Positions 17,946 to 26,857 of a stretch of DNA of 64,000 nt are shown in pieces (within the stretch, counting starts at the first letter, position 1; each line of letters begins with the position of its first letter). This DNA is from DASXRA01 sp036502575 (GTDB taxonomy: Bacteria > Actinomycetota > Actinomycetes > Mycobacteriales > Jatrophihabitantaceae). The notes beneath the pieces were generated by a model. That model searched no databases. It was not told where the DNA came from and saw only the letters and a list, made by a program, of their open reading frames with translations. Where the stretch lies: NCBI GenBank assembly GCA_036502575.1, contig DASXYL010000083.1, forward strand, positions 124,001-188,000. Reading direction: 5' to 3'. A program made the translations under genes and the position numbers.

Positions 17946-18844
17946 CGATCACCGACGAGCGTCCGGCCGAGGCAGCGCTCGAGTCCACGGCGGCGCCGGC
18001 CGCCGAGCCGGCGCCACCTCGGCGCTCGGCCCCGCCCATCGCCCTGCGCCGGGTCGCGTCGATCCTCAGCCTGGTCGTGCTGCTCATCTTCGGGTTCCTG
18101 CTGTACCTGTTCGGCCTGTCTCGGCTATCCGAGGCGCACACCCAGAACGCGATGTACAAGACGTTCAAACGCGAGCTCGATCAGGCCGTCGCCCCCGTTG
18201 GCCCGACCGGGCTGGGCCGGCCGGTCGCCGTCCTCGACATCCCGGCCATCGGCCTGCACGAGGGGGTTGTCGTCGAGGGCACCGACTCGCGGCAACTGAC
18301 CAAAGGCCCGGGACATCGCCGCGACACCCCGCTGCCCGGGCAGGCCGGCGTCAGCGTCGTCTACGGTCGCCGCTCTACGTTCGGAGCCCCGTTCGCTCAC
18401 CTCATGCGCCTGAATGTCGGCGACCCGATCACGGTGACCACCGGCCAGGGCGTCGCCACCTATGTCGTCTCGTCGTTCGGCGATCGCGACCATCCCGCGC
18501 CCGCGAACTCGGACAACCGGCTCGTGCTCACGACCGCCGACTCGAGCACGGTCGCCCACTCGACTGTCAGTGTCAGCGCCGACCTGCGCACGGCCGTGCA
18601 GCCGAGCCCGGGTGGCCTGCCGGCGATCGCGAAGGTCGAGGACGGCCTGAAGGCCAATGTCGACGCGAGCCTGATCCCGTTGCTGCTGTGGTCACAGGTG
18701 CTGCTGCTCACCTCGATCGTCGGGACGGTGGCGGCCTATCGGTGGTCGCGCTGGCCGGCCTACCTGTGCTTCGTCCCGGTCGCTGTCGCGGCGACCTGGA
18801 ACGTCTACGAGAACGCGGCCGCGCTGTTACCGAACCTGTACTGA
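17942..18844 (+). CDS. Sortase-fold membrane protein lacking catalytic His and Cys
   Basis: A 300-residue protein starting with GTG inside the stop of the preceding gene. One TM helix (about 38-60), then a class E/D-like sortase domain, then two TM helices (about 246-289). The conserved stretch GPGHRRDTPLPGQAGVSVVYG is clear, but the catalytic-His motif GHR is replaced by GRR (Arg143) and the catalytic-Cys motif (TLTTC in active enzymes) reads VLTTAD (Ala199). The reading frame is intact and translationally coupled in the operon, so this is not a decayed gene. It probably serves as a scaffold or binding module for the anchored Pst proteins and not as a transpeptidase. Confidence 0.82.
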   Translation: MTITDERPAEAALESTAAPAAEPAPPRRSAPPIALRRVASILSLVVLLIFGFLLYLFGLSRLSEAHTQNAMYKTFKRELDQAVAPVGPTGLGRPVAVLDIPAIGLHEGVVVEGTDSRQLTKGPGHRRDTPLPGQAGVSVVYGRRSTFGAPFAHLMRLNVGDPITVTTGQGVATYVVSSFGDRDHPAPANSDNRLVLTTADSSTVAHSTVSVSADLRTAVQPSPGGLPAIAKVEDGLKANVDASLIPLLLWSQVLLLTSIVGTVAAYRWSRWPAYLCFVPVAVAATWNVYENAAALLPNLY

Positions 18845-18855
18845 GAGGACCATTC

Positions 18856-19752
18856 GTGAACCACTCCTTGGACGGCGCCGACGGGCATACCGCCGGGGAC
18901 ACCGGCGTCATCGCGCCGGCGCCGATGACGACGATGCTGCCCGCTGTGCCGAACGGCAGCCATCCTGTAGTTCCTGCGCACCCGCTGTTCGGATTGGAGA
19001 GCCGCGACGTCTCGGCCTGGTTCGGCAGCCACAAGGTGCTCGAACGCGTCTCGCTGACGATGCCGGCCGGTGAGGTCACCGCGCTGATCGGCCCGTCCGG
19101 ATGCGGCAAGTCCACCTACCTGCGCATCCTCAACCGGATGCACGAGATGGTGCGCAGCGCGGCGCTCGCCGGTGAAGTGCTGCTGGCCGGCGAGGACATC
19201 TACGACGCGCGCAAGCGACCGGCCGACGTACGCCGGCGTATTGGGATGGTGTTCCAGAAGCCGAACCCGTTCCCGGCGATGTCGATCTACGACAACGTCG
19301 CGAGCGGGCTGAAGCTCGCCGGTATCAAGGTCGACAACAAGGACGCCGTCGTCGAATCCTCGCTGCAGCGGGCGGGGCTGTGGAAGGAGGTGGCCAACCG
19401 ACTGAAGGCGCCCGGCGGGGCACTCTCGGGCGGACAGCAGCAGCGGCTGTGTATCGCCCGGTCGCTGGCTGTCTCGCCCGACGTGCTGCTCATGGACGAG
19501 CCGTGCTCGGCGCTGGACCCGACATCCACCCGCCGGATCGAGGACACCATCGCCGAGCTGCGCGGGCAGGTCACCATCGTGATCGTCACCCACAACATGC
19601 AGCAGGCGGCGCGCGTGTCGAGCTCGTGCGCGTTCTTCCTGGCTACGCACGACACCCCGGGTCACATCGTCGAGACCGGCACGACGACCCAGATCTTCGA
19701 AGACCCGCACGACCAGCGCACCGCCGACTACGTCCACGGCCGCTTCGGCTGA
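18856..19752 (+). CDS. pstB: Phosphate-type ABC transporter ATP-binding protein PstB
   Basis: A 298-residue ATPase. GTG 18856 follows AGAGGA at the end of the sortase-like gene. The Walker A is GPSGCGKS, then the PstB-type segment FQKPNPFPAMSIYDNV, signature LSGGQQQRLCIAR, Walker B VLLMDEPCSALDP and H-loop VTHNMQQAARVS. The N-terminus has a 55-residue extension not usual in PstB. It completes the transporter, although the canonical phoU that normally follows is absent. Its 3' end overlaps the convergent glpD by 25 bp. Confidence 0.92.
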   Translation: MNHSLDGADGHTAGDTGVIAPAPMTTMLPAVPNGSHPVVPAHPLFGLESRDVSAWFGSHKVLERVSLTMPAGEVTALIGPSGCGKSTYLRILNRMHEMVRSAALAGEVLLAGEDIYDARKRPADVRRRIGMVFQKPNPFPAMSIYDNVASGLKLAGIKVDNKDAVVESSLQRAGLWKEVANRLKAPGGALSGGQQQRLCIARSLAVSPDVLLMDEPCSALDPTSTRRIEDTIAELRGQVTIVIVTHNMQQAARVSSSCAFFLATHDTPGHIVETGTTTQIFEDPHDQRTADYVHGRFG

Positions 19753-21248
19753 CGCGCGTCAGTCCCGAGGATCTCCTCGATGGCGCCACGGGCCCGGTCG
19801 GCGTCGGCGGGGACGAGGCCGATGCGGGTGCGCCGGTGCAGGACGTCGTCCACGTCGAGGGCGCCTTCGTGGGTGGCGGTGAACTCGACCTCGGCCCGGG
19901 TGACGTCGATGCCGTCGGCGATGGCATCCAGCGGGCGCTCCACGGTGGCGGCGTCGACCACCGTGCGGGCGCCGCCGCCGTGCCGGGCGATCAGCGAGGC
20001 CGGCAGTCCTTGCGTGGACCCGCCGTCGGCCCCGATGAGTGGCAACCGGGCCGTGCGGCACGGCGTGGCGACCAGGCCGCGCAGCCGGATCGCGGCGTCG
20101 ACGGCATCCTGGGCCATCCGGCGGTACGTCGTGAGCTTGCCGCCGACCACGGTGATCACGCCGGACGGCGACTCGACGACGGCGTGCCGTCTCGACAGGT
20201 CAGACGTGTCGCCGTCGCTCTCGATCAGCGGCCGCAGTCCGGCGAAGGCGCCCCGCACGTCGGCCCGGGTCACCGGCTCGTCCAAAGCGGTGTTGATCGT
20301 CGCGAGCAGGAAGTCGATCTCTTTCTCGGTCGGCACCGGCTCGTCGGGTACGGGGCCGGGGGCGTCCTCGTCGGTGAGCCCGAGAATCACGCGTCCGAGC
20401 TGCTGGGGGAGTGCGAACACGAAGCGGCTGATCGATCCGGGCACCGGCACCGTCAGCGCGCCGCGCGGGTGGCCGAACGTCGCGGCGTCGAACACCAGGT
20501 GCGTACCGCGGCTCGGACGCAGTCGCATCGAGGCGTCGACCTCGCCGGCCCACACCCCGGTGGCGTTCACGACGGCCTTCGCGCGCACGGCCAGCGTCTC
20601 GTCGGTGAGCGTGTCGGTGAGCGTCGCCGACGTCCCGGTGACGTCGCTCGCCCTGACGCGGGTCAGCACGATCGCCCCGTGCCCGGCGGCGGTGCGCGCG
20701 ATCGTGACGACCAGCCGGGCGTCGTCGACGAGCTGGCCGTCGTACGCCACGAGGCCGCCGTCCAGACCGTCGATCTGCACGGCCGGGGTGAGCGCTCGGG
20801 TCGCGGCGGCGTCCACCCGGCGCGACCGCGGGAGCAGCGAGGCCGGCGTGCGTGCGGTGGCCCGCAGGGCGTCTCCGGCGACGAACCCGGCCCGGATCAG
20901 GGCTCGGTGCTTCACGGACGGTAGCAACGGAACGACCTGCGGCAAGGCGCGGATCAGGTGCGGCGCGGTGCGGGTCATCAGGATGTGGCGCTCGACGGCG
21001 CTCTCCCGGGCGACACCGATCCGCCCGGACGCCAGGTACCGCAACCCGCCGTGGACGAGCTTCGAGCTCCACCGGCTGGTGCCGAACGCCAGGTCGTGCG
21101 CCTCGACGAGCGCCACGCGCAGGCCCCGGGTCGCGGCGTCCAGGGCGGTGCCGACGCCGGTCACACCCCCGCCGATGACGAGGACGTCGACCTCGGTGAG
21201 CGACTCGAGCTCGGCGCGGCGCCGTCCGGCGTTCAGGGCCGAGCTCAT
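19728..21248 (-). CDS. glpD: Glycerol-3-phosphate dehydrogenase (FAD, GlpD)
   Basis: A 506-residue FAD enzyme oxidising sn-glycerol 3-phosphate to dihydroxyacetone phosphate at the membrane. The ATG at 21248 follows GGAGGAGG. The Rossmann motif is VLVIGGGVTGVGTALDAATRG, followed by FGTSRWSSKLVHGGLRYL, typical of GlpD, and the C-terminal FAD motif VVGGKLTTYRRMAQDAVD. It is shorter than E. coli-type GlpD in the C-terminal cap. It lies downstream of the TetR gene on the same strand, in the same order as in the mycobacterial glpD1 locus. Confidence 0.93.
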   Translation of the reverse strand: MSSALNAGRRRAELESLTEVDVLVIGGGVTGVGTALDAATRGLRVALVEAHDLAFGTSRWSSKLVHGGLRYLASGRIGVARESAVERHILMTRTAPHLIRALPQVVPLLPSVKHRALIRAGFVAGDALRATARTPASLLPRSRRVDAAATRALTPAVQIDGLDGGLVAYDGQLVDDARLVVTIARTAAGHGAIVLTRVRASDVTGTSATLTDTLTDETLAVRAKAVVNATGVWAGEVDASMRLRPSRGTHLVFDAATFGHPRGALTVPVPGSISRFVFALPQQLGRVILGLTDEDAPGPVPDEPVPTEKEIDFLLATINTALDEPVTRADVRGAFAGLRPLIESDGDTSDLSRRHAVVESPSGVITVVGGKLTTYRRMAQDAVDAAIRLRGLVATPCRTARLPLIGADGGSTQGLPASLIARHGGGARTVVDAATVERPLDAIADGIDVTRAEVEFTATHEGALDVDDVLHRRTRIGLVPADADRARGAIEEILGTDARQPKRPWT

Positions 21249-21261
21249 CGGGCCTCCTCCC

Positions 21262-21310
21262 CGATCGCGCAACGTTCGGCGGTCTGGCACCGCCGAACGT
21301 TGCGCAATCG
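21262..21310. promoter_or_regulatory. Large inverted repeat between TetR gene and glpD
   Basis: Perfect 16-bp arms (21267-21282 and 21290-21305, GCGCAACGTTCGGCGG) around a 7-nt loop, extended by 4 more base pairs after one mismatch (21262-21265 with 21307-21310). It ends right at the glpD ribosome-binding site. It could be the terminator of the TetR gene or a leader hairpin or operator controlling glpD; no T-tract is present. Confidence 0.6.
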
Positions 21311-21324
21311 CTGACGAGGCCGGG

Positions 21325-21879
21325 TCATGGCGCCAGGTATCCGTTCAGGGCGGTGGCCAGTTCGCGGCGCCAGGCCTGGTCCGGCAGCACCTGCGCGACC
21401 AGGCGATGTGACTGCACCGTCGACTGGGCGATCAGCAGCACCATGGCCGCCATCTCCTTCGCCCTACCCCGGCGTATGGTTCCGCTCTTCTGGCCGCGCG
21501 TGATGGCCGCGCGCAGCGCTTCGAGCAGGCCGCGCTGGCTGGTGCCGAGGCGTTGCACCGTGTACTCGGCGAGCACGTCCGGGTCTGAGAGCAGCAGCCC
21601 GCCGAGCAGCTCGTCGTCGCGGATGCGCACCGCGGTCGCGACGATGGCGGCGACCAGGGCCGGGCGGTCAGTTCCGTCGAGGGGCACGGAGGCCTGGATC
21701 GCCTGGACCTGACGGGTGAGCAGGGCGGCAATGACGGCGTGCACGTCGGGCCACCGGCGATACACGGTGGGACGGCTGACGCCGGCGTGCCGGGCGATCT
21801 CGCTGAGCTGCACCCGTCGCACTCCGCGCTGCCGGATGAGGTCGGCGGCGGCGTCCAGGATGTCGTTACTACTTGACAT
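21325..21879 (-). CDS. TetR-family transcriptional regulator
   Basis: A 184-residue regulator. The N-terminal HTH is MSSSNDILDAAADLIRQRG with helix 2-3 LSEIARHAGVSRPTVYRRWPD. ATG 21879 is chosen because the TetR domain starts there. It is divergent from the FAD-linked oxidase gene, with under 40 bp between the starts, and upstream of glpD on the same strand. The short divergent gap TTGACATTATGTGTAA contains an ACAT-T-ATGT dyad, a plausible autoregulatory operator. It likely senses a lipid or glycerol-derived ligand, by inference from its neighbours. Confidence 0.88.
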   Translation of the reverse strand: MSSSNDILDAAADLIRQRGVRRVQLSEIARHAGVSRPTVYRRWPDVHAVIAALLTRQVQAIQASVPLDGTDRPALVAAIVATAVRIRDDELLGGLLLSDPDVLAEYTVQRLGTSQRGLLEALRAAITRGQKSGTIRRGRAKEMAAMVLLIAQSTVQSHRLVAQVLPDQAWRRELATALNGYLAP

Positions 21880-21917
21880 TATGTGTAAAACTGTAACGCA
21901 TGTTGCCGAGGCCGCCA

Positions 21918-23474
21918 ATGCGGTGGGACGGTTGGGGCGACCCGGTGCTCGCGAAGCCGCTGCCCGACGACGTCAAGGCGTTGCTGAAGACCGCGCTCGG
22001 CGTCTCGGCCGACGACGTGGACCCGCTGACGATCGACGACGTGCGCGTGCGCCCGTCCGCGCTGACCGGGGAAGATCGGGACGCGCTGGCGGCCGTGGCC
22101 GAGATCAGCACCGATGACGCCGACCGGCTGCCCCGCGCGGGCGGCAAGTCCACGCTGGACCTGCTGCGCCGCAAGAGCCGGGAACCGCAGGATGCGCCGG
22201 ACGCGGTGGTCGTGCCGGGCAGCGAGGACGAGATCGCGGCGATCCTGGCCGCCTGTTCCCAGCGGCGCATCGCGGTGGTGCCGTTCGGCGGTGGCACGAG
22301 CGTGGTCGGCGGCGTCGATCCTGACCGAGGCGGGTTCACGGCAACCGTCTCGCTCGATCTGCGGCGCCTGGACGACATCGCACTGGACAAGGTGTCCGGC
22401 GAGGCGACGCTCGGCGCCGGGCTGACCGGTCCGCAGGCCGAGCAACTGCTCGCCGAACGGGGCTACGAGCTCGGCCACTACCCGCAGAGCTTCCGGTTCG
22501 CGACCATCGGCGGGTTCGCCGCGACCCGATCGTCCGGACAGGATTCCGCGGGGTACGGGCGCTTCGACGGGATGGTGCGGGGGTTGCGCGTGGTGACGCC
22601 GGCCGGCGTCCTCGACCTCGGCCGTGCCCCCGCGTCGGCGGCCGGTCCCGATCTGCGTGAGCTGTTCCTGGGCTCCGAGGGCACGTTCGGGGTGATCACC
22701 GCGGTGCGGGTCCGCGTCCATCCCGTCCCGGCGGCGAAAGCCTACGAGGCCTGGACGTTCCCCGACTTCGCCACCGGCGCCGACGCGCTGCGAGCGGTGG
22801 AGCAGCAGGGCACCGGCCCCACCGTCGTCCGCCTCTCCGACGAGGCCGAGACCGGCGTGAACCTCGCCCTGACCGACAAGATCGGCGCCGCACCGCCAGC
22901 CGGCGGCTGCCTGGCCATCACGGTGTTCGAGGGCACCGCGTCGCACGTCACGACGAGCCACGAGGCAACAAGCGCGGTTCTGGCCGCGGCCGGGGGCACG
23001 TCACTCGGCGAGGACGCCGCCCACGCCTGGGAGCACGGCCGCTTCGACGCGCCCTACCTGCGCGACGCCCTGCTGGCCAACGGCGCCCTGTGCGAGACGC
23101 TCGAGACGGCGACGTCCTGGGTTAACCTGCACACCTTGAAGGCCGCGGTGACGGACGCCCTACAGACAGCGCTCGGCGCGTCACTCGTCCTGTGCCACAT
23201 CTCGCACGTGTACCCGACCGGCGCCTCGCTGTACTTCACCGTGGTCGCCGCCCAGCACGACGATCCGATCGCCCAATGGACGGCGGCCAAGCGGGCCGCC
23301 GGCGACGCGATCATGGCGAACGGCGGCACGATCACCCATCACCACGCCGTCGGGGTGGATCACCGACCGTGGATGGAGCAGGAGGTCGGCGAGCTCGGCG
23401 TGGCGATCCTGCGGGCGGTCAAGGCGACGGTCGACCCGGTCGGCATCCTCAACCCGGGCAAGCTGATCCCATGA
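21918..23474 (+). CDS. FAD-linked oxidase, alkyldihydroxyacetonephosphate synthase-like
   Basis: About 518 residues from ATG 21918 (MRWDGWGDP, the family's usual N-terminus); an ATG at 21900 would add six residues. The FAD-binding type 4 domain shows VVVPGSEDEIAAILAAC, VPFGGGTSVVGGV and the TIGGFAATRSSGQDSAGYGRFDGMV segment; the C-terminal cap ends with the family's HHHAVGVDHRPWM and DPVGILNPGKLIP. Homologous eukaryotic AGPS makes ether lipids; in bacteria the substrate is not settled. The last four bases overlap the diacylglycerol kinase start, so a lipid role is likely. Confidence 0.88.
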   Translation: MRWDGWGDPVLAKPLPDDVKALLKTALGVSADDVDPLTIDDVRVRPSALTGEDRDALAAVAEISTDDADRLPRAGGKSTLDLLRRKSREPQDAPDAVVVPGSEDEIAAILAACSQRRIAVVPFGGGTSVVGGVDPDRGGFTATVSLDLRRLDDIALDKVSGEATLGAGLTGPQAEQLLAERGYELGHYPQSFRFATIGGFAATRSSGQDSAGYGRFDGMVRGLRVVTPAGVLDLGRAPASAAGPDLRELFLGSEGTFGVITAVRVRVHPVPAAKAYEAWTFPDFATGADALRAVEQQGTGPTVVRLSDEAETGVNLALTDKIGAAPPAGGCLAITVFEGTASHVTTSHEATSAVLAAAGGTSLGEDAAHAWEHGRFDAPYLRDALLANGALCETLETATSWVNLHTLKAAVTDALQTALGASLVLCHISHVYPTGASLYFTVVAAQHDDPIAQWTAAKRAAGDAIMANGGTITHHHAVGVDHRPWMEQEVGELGVAILRAVKATVDPVGILNPGKLIP

Positions 23475-24364
23475 CGACGGTGGCGGTATTGACCAACCCG
23501 ACGGCCGGCGCCGGACGGGGGGCCAAGGCGTCGCGCCGAGCGGTCGCTCGACTGCGCGAGCGCGGGCTGGACGTCCGCGACCTGGTCGGCACCGACGGCG
23601 CTGATGCGGAACGGCTGGCGCGCACGGCCGTCGACGACGGCATCGACGCGTTCGTCGTCGTCGGGGGCGATGGCATGATCGCGCTCGCGCTGCAGGTGCT
23701 GGTCGGCACCGACGTGCCGCTCGGCGTCATCCCGGCCGGGACCGGCAACGACCACGCCCGCGAGTACGGACTGCCGCGGGGCAATCCCGAAGCGGCGGCC
23801 GACGTGATCGCCGACGGGCACGTGCGGGTCGTCGACGTGGGGCGGATCGCGGCCGACGACGGCCCGACGAAGTACTTCGGCCTGGTCATGGCGGCCGGCT
23901 TCGACTCCCTCGTGAACGACCGGGCCAACCGGATGCGCTGGCCCCGGGGGCAGATGCGCTACAACGTGGCCACGGTGTTCGAGCTGGCCCACCTGCGCCC
24001 GCTGCCGTTCCGGCTCGTGCTGGACGACGGCACCGTGATCGAGCGCGAGCTGCTGCACACCGCGATCGGCAACACCCGCAGCTACGGCGGCGGGATGCTC
24101 GTCTGCCCGGGCGCCGACCCGACCGACGGGTTGCTCGACATCACCGTCGTGCGGGCGATGCCCCGGCGCCGCGTCCTGCGGTTCTTCCCGACGATCTTCA
24201 AGGGCACCCACATCGAGCAGGACGAGGTCGAGACGTTCCGGACGGCGTCGGTGCGGGTCGAGTCGCCCGGCATCCGCGCCTACGCCGACGGCGAGTACGT
24301 GGCCCCGCTGCCGGTGACGGTGAGTGTCGTGCCGCAGGCGCTGCGCATCCTCGTCCCGCGCTGA
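23471..24364 (+). CDS. dagK: Diacylglycerol kinase family lipid kinase
   Basis: A 297-residue DagK_cat-domain lipid kinase. The N-terminus VAVLTNPTAGAGRG is the phosphate-binding strand, and VVVGGDGMIALALQVL replaces the usual GGDGTxxE with GGDGMIA. PAGTGNDHAREYG is the second conserved nucleotide motif and RAYADGEYV lies near the C-terminus. Start ATG overlaps the upstream TGA. It phosphorylates diacylglycerol or a related lipid at the membrane. The order TetR / flavoprotein / lipid kinase with glpD opposite matches the mycobacterial Rv2249c-Rv2252 region. Confidence 0.88.
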   Translation: MTTVAVLTNPTAGAGRGAKASRRAVARLRERGLDVRDLVGTDGADAERLARTAVDDGIDAFVVVGGDGMIALALQVLVGTDVPLGVIPAGTGNDHAREYGLPRGNPEAAADVIADGHVRVVDVGRIAADDGPTKYFGLVMAAGFDSLVNDRANRMRWPRGQMRYNVATVFELAHLRPLPFRLVLDDGTVIERELLHTAIGNTRSYGGGMLVCPGADPTDGLLDITVVRAMPRRRVLRFFPTIFKGTHIEQDEVETFRTASVRVESPGIRAYADGEYVAPLPVTVSVVPQALRILVPR

Positions 24365-24371
24365 TCCTGAT

Positions 24372-24419
24372 CGGTTTTGGTCGCCCAGGTGTCTATTTGA
24401 CGGCGGGCGACCAAAACCG
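24372..24419 (+). terminator. Terminator-like hairpin after dagK
   Basis: Perfect 15-bp arms CGGTTTTGGTCGCCC (24372-24386) and GGGCGACCAAAACCG (24405-24419), 8 bp downstream of the dagK stop. The stem is unusually T/A-rich at its base. It separates the lipid gene unit from the molybdenum hydroxylase genes. Confidence 0.8.
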
Positions 24420-24519
24420 GGACGCGGGTGGGCGACGTGCCCGGTATGCCGGGCTACAAGTCGCGCGCACCGGGTGGTTTGCGTCACACTCCGGCGATCG
24501 TCGTGAAAGGGGTGCGTCC

Positions 24520-26847
24520 ATGAGCAGTGGGCCCGTCGAATCCGAAGCGCTCGAGACTCCTGAACAATCTGGCATGAAGCGTCGCCGCTTCCTCGGCTAT
24601 GTGCTGGCGGCGCCGACACTGGTCGTTGCCGCCAAGCTCGGTAAGGACGCCTTCGAGGCGAAGCCCGCCGGCGCGGCCGTGCCGTCGCTGCCCGAGCCGT
24701 CCGACCTCATGGACCTCGGCGACGTGCTCACCCTCGCCGCTACACCGACGTCCGGGCTCATCACGATCCGGATGAACGTCGACGGCACCGCGTCGTTCGC
24801 GTTGCCCCGGGCCGAGGTGGGCCAGGGCATCACGACAGCGGTGGCCATGCTCATTGCCGACGAGCTGGACCTGCCGCTCGACCAGGTCGAGATGTCGCTC
24901 GCCGACGCCCGGCCCGAGCTGCTGTTCAACCAGCTGACCGGCGGCTCGAACACGATTCGCTCGCTCTACACGCCGGTGCGGACCGCCGCGGCGCTGGCCC
25001 GGCAGCGCCTCGTCCAGACCGCGGCGGCGCAGTGGAACGTCGACCCCGCGATTCTGACCACCAGCGACGGGGTCGTGCGCGGCCGCGGCCATACTGCTGC
25101 GTACGGTTCGCTGGCCAAGGCGGCGGCCGCGAGCAAGCCCGCGGCGGCCCGCGTGCAGCTGAAGGATCAGCCCACCCTCGTCGGCACGCCGCAGAACCGC
25201 ATCGACGCGCGGGACGCGGTGACCGGCCGCAAGCAGTTCGCGATGGACCTGCAGGTGCCCGGCGCGCTGCCGACGATGGTCTGCCGGCCGCCGACCATCA
25301 ACGGCACGGTCAAGGCGGTGAACAACCGAAGCGCCGTCCAGGCCATGCCCGGCGTCACCGATGTCCTCCCCGTCTCGACCGGCGTCGCTGTCCGGGCGCA
25401 GACGTTCGGCCAGTGCATCGACGCCGTCCGCGCCCTGAACGTGACCTGGGGTCCTGGCACCGCCGAGGGTAAGTCCGATGCGAGCGTGCTGCGGGAGGTG
25501 CGCAACGCCGAACTGCCGATGGTGGTGCCGGTCGTCCCGATCCTGACCAAGACCATCGACGCGTCGTTCACGTTCGCCTTTGCCAGCAACAGCCCGCTCG
25601 AGACGAACTGCGCGATCGCCGACGTCCGGGCCGACCGGGCCGAGATCTGGTCGTGCCTCAAGTCGCCGATCGTGGCCCAGCAGACGATCGCCGGGCAGCT
25701 CGGACTGCCGCTGGACAAGGTCACGGTGCACGTGACGCAGGGCGGCGGCTCGTTCGGGCGGCACCTGTTCTTCGACGCGGCGCGGGAGGCCGCCGAGATC
25801 TCGAAGGCGGTGGGCAAGCCGGTCAAGCTCATGTGGCACCGCACCGACGACTTCCGCCACGGCCGAACGCACCCGATGTGCACGTCCCGGATCCGCGCCA
25901 CCTATCTCGCCGGCAACGTGCTCACCTTCGAGCAACGGCACACCAGCGTTTCGACGGACTACACCCACGGCCTCGGCGAGATTCTGACCGCCTTGTCGGC
26001 CAGCCTGCCGGTCGGCAACCTCGGCTTCTCCGAGACGGTGTTCGAGCTGACCCAGAACGTGCCGTACAACTTCGGCGTGACGACGCAGTTGCTCAACGAG
26101 GTCGACACCGGCTTCCACACCGGCAGCATGCGCAACATCTACTCGCCGAACGTGACGGTGGCGAAGGAGATCGTCGTCGATCGCCTGGCCAAGGCGATGG
26201 GACGTGACCCGTACCGGTTCCGTCAGGCGTTCCTCAAGGACGATCGGAGCCGGGCTGTCCTGGACAAGGCGGCCGACGTCGGCAACTGGGGCCGGACGAT
26301 GCCCGCCGGCACCGCCCAGGGCATCGCGTTTCACGAGGAATACAAGGGGGTCTGCGCCGCCCTCGTCGAGATCGACTGCCGGCCGGCCACCGTCAACCGG
26401 CCCATCGAGGACGGCGTCGCCGGCCCGCGCGTCACCAAGGCGGTGTTCGTCGTGGACGTCGGCCTGCCCATCAACCCGCGCGGCCTCGAGGCCCAGATGC
26501 TGGGCGGCGTCATGGACGGCATCGCGCTCGCCCTGACGTCCAGCCTGCACCTCAAGGACGGCTTGCCGCTCGAAGGCAGCTGGGACGACTACTTCTACAC
26601 GCGGCAGTGGAACGTCCCGCCCGACGTGCAGATCGTGGTCATGCCGCCGACCACGGGCCAGCCCGGCGGAGCCGGCGAGTTCGGGGTGGCCGCGGCATTC
26701 GCCGCCGTCGCCTGCGCCTACGCCCGCGCCACCGGGACGATGCCGACCACGTTCCCGATCAACCACTCCACGCTCGGCTTCGAGCCGCTGCCCACCGTCC
26801 CACCGATCCCGCAGAGCCCCACCGACGGGCTCGCACACACCTTCTGA
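24520..26847 (+). CDS. Molybdopterin-dependent aldehyde/heterocycle oxidoreductase large subunit (IorB-like)
   Basis: A 775-residue molybdenum hydroxylase. ATG 24520 follows GAAAGGGG. A twin-arginine-type signal is seen (KRRRFLGYVLAAPTLVVAA), so it is exported folded. Conserved parts are RAEVGQGITTAVAMLIADEL, QGGGSFGRHLFFDAAREAAEIS and, near the C-terminus, PGGAGEFGVAAAFAAVACA, which holds the active-site glutamate of the xanthine oxidase family. The split into a large Mo subunit and a small 2Fe-2S subunit without an FAD subunit is as in isoquinoline 1-oxidoreductase and membrane aldehyde oxidases. The substrate cannot be named. Confidence 0.88.
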   Translation: MSSGPVESEALETPEQSGMKRRRFLGYVLAAPTLVVAAKLGKDAFEAKPAGAAVPSLPEPSDLMDLGDVLTLAATPTSGLITIRMNVDGTASFALPRAEVGQGITTAVAMLIADELDLPLDQVEMSLADARPELLFNQLTGGSNTIRSLYTPVRTAAALARQRLVQTAAAQWNVDPAILTTSDGVVRGRGHTAAYGSLAKAAAASKPAAARVQLKDQPTLVGTPQNRIDARDAVTGRKQFAMDLQVPGALPTMVCRPPTINGTVKAVNNRSAVQAMPGVTDVLPVSTGVAVRAQTFGQCIDAVRALNVTWGPGTAEGKSDASVLREVRNAELPMVVPVVPILTKTIDASFTFAFASNSPLETNCAIADVRADRAEIWSCLKSPIVAQQTIAGQLGLPLDKVTVHVTQGGGSFGRHLFFDAAREAAEISKAVGKPVKLMWHRTDDFRHGRTHPMCTSRIRATYLAGNVLTFEQRHTSVSTDYTHGLGEILTALSASLPVGNLGFSETVFELTQNVPYNFGVTTQLLNEVDTGFHTGSMRNIYSPNVTVAKEIVVDRLAKAMGRDPYRFRQAFLKDDRSRAVLDKAADVGNWGRTMPAGTAQGIAFHEEYKGVCAALVEIDCRPATVNRPIEDGVAGPRVTKAVFVVDVGLPINPRGLEAQMLGGVMDGIALALTSSLHLKDGLPLEGSWDDYFYTRQWNVPPDVQIVVMPPTTGQPGGAGEFGVAAAFAAVACAYARATGTMPTTFPINHSTLGFEPLPTVPPIPQSPTDGLAHTF

Positions 26848-26857
26848 GGAGCCCGCC

